Of a stretch of 39,476 nucleotides of DNA, positions 39,363 to 39,476 are shown piece after piece. Positions within the stretch are counted from its first letter, which is position 1. Each line of letters opens with the position of its first letter. The stretch covers positions 1 to 39,476 of the forward strand of contig JAAVBC010000025.1 of the NCBI GenBank assembly GCA_014803765.1, read 5' to 3'. A program made the translations under genes and the position numbers. The notes below the pieces were generated by a model. That model was not told the origin of the DNA and ran no database searches. It saw nothing but the letters and a program-made list of their open reading frames with translations. Origin of the DNA: Bacteroides sp. Lineage in GTDB: Bacteria; Bacteroidota; Bacteroidia; Bacteroidales; Muribaculaceae.

Positions 39363-39476
39363 TGACCCCCAAAAGTTAGACATAAAACTTTTGGAGGTCA
39401 GTTTAATTATGAAGCATACCCTTGAAGAAAAAATAAGTTATGTGAAGTTAGTGCTTGACGGCATACCACAAAGACA
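39363..39476 (+). mobile_element. left end of an IS3-family insertion sequence, cut by the window edge
   Basis: The terminal sequence TGACCCCCAAAAGTTAGACA (39363-39382) is of the IS3/IS150 type. It forms an inverted pair with AACTTTTGGAGGTCA (39386-39400), making a hairpin right at the end of the element, ahead of the transposase start. The right end and target duplication are outside the window. Confidence 0.85.
39409..39476 (+). CDS. IS3-family transposase OrfA, N-terminal fragment (runs off the window)
   Basis: The 22 codons visible read MKHTLEEKISYVKLVLDGIP then Gln-Arg, the start of an IS3-type OrfA helix-turn-helix DNA-binding protein. OrfA is normally followed by OrfB with the DDE integrase domain, joined by -1 frameshifting. 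The gene starts 9 bp after the hairpin at the IS end. Confidence 0.8.
   Translation, partial: MKHTLEEKISYVKLVLDGIPQR

Larger units (their letters stand above)
38831..39408. other. 578-bp gap: small-RNA copy 2, degenerate repeats and IS left end
   Basis: No protein gene is supported before the transposase start. The first ~170 bp hold the cotH-like leader and a C-rich/G-rich imperfect hairpin (about 38913-38957). Then come the small-RNA candidate copy 2 with its upstream region (39050-39190), a pyrimidine-rich stretch with a degenerate 48-bp-period repeat (39264-39339), and the IS3 terminal repeat from 39363. Confidence 0.7.

Noticed and set aside
39181..39372. 63-codon minus-strand frame with a repeated GELIGDIW-like pattern
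   Set aside because: It is produced by the degenerate DNA repeat at 39264-39339 and runs into the IS end; no independent support as a gene.

Overview
The window looks like a chromosomal segment of a gut-type member of the order Bacteroidales. The evidence is Bacteroidetes promoter elements of the TAnnTTTG type, almost no Shine-Dalgarno sequences, a PorE-like TPR/PD40/OmpA lipoprotein, secreted proteins with type IX-like C-terminal tails, SusE-like and CBM26-like starch modules, and an hpt-adk pair. The family is probably Muribaculaceae or a close relative, but that is inference from gene content and not proven. I saw no rRNA, tRNA or CRISPR array.

Layout. 1-3.5 kb is accessory in character: a 21-bp tandem repeat array, an S23/Avd-like four-helix-bundle gene, an orphan HipA kinase whose start lies in the closing repeat, and a secreted esterase. 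3.5-7.5 kb holds an A1S_2505-like protein, a cupin, a ZIP importer next to a His-rich CDF exporter, and malate dehydrogenase. 7.5-13.2 kb holds a secreted GH3 glucosidase, the ahpC-ahpF peroxide defence pair and an outer-membrane beta-barrel. 13.2-20.0 kb is a minus-strand block: a ScdA_N/hemerythrin/LuxR fusion regulator, a small unknown gene, aspartate 4-decarboxylase and two tandem AspT exchangers. 20.2-26.5 kb holds a second CDF transporter, a HipA-like kinase/DUF3037 pair, two glycosyltransferases with a B12-type radical SAM enzyme, and thiol peroxidase. 26.5-35.0 kb holds a small-RNA candidate, a subtilisin-like protease, a Pif1-type helicase with HRDC, a BspA-like lipoprotein and the PorE-like lipoprotein. 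35.1-39.5 kb holds adk, hpt with a structured leader, a long palindromic element, a CotH kinase fused to starch-binding modules, a second copy of the small-RNA candidate, and the left end of an IS3-family element cut by the window edge.

How the genes fit together. The aspartate block can run an aspartate:alanine exchange cycle that consumes a cytoplasmic proton per decarboxylation. AhpC, AhpF, Tpx and possibly the hemerythrin regulator form an oxidative/nitrosative stress theme. The ZIP, CDF and cupin genes suggest divalent-metal homeostasis. The GH3, esterase, S8 protease, CotH and lipoproteins are an exported surface and degradative set.

The least explained signals are non-coding. (i) A ~72-nt terminator-ended RNA candidate occurs twice, 12 kb apart and on opposite strands, with conserved upstream promoter and palindrome. 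(ii) The hpt leader has several perfectly matched but mutually exclusive stems. (iii) A ~196-bp long palindrome has 21-bp perfect ends. (iv) A 16-bp palindrome with identical arms lies both upstream of and inside the hemerythrin-LuxR gene. (v) The four-helix-bundle gene is bracketed by complementary repeats.
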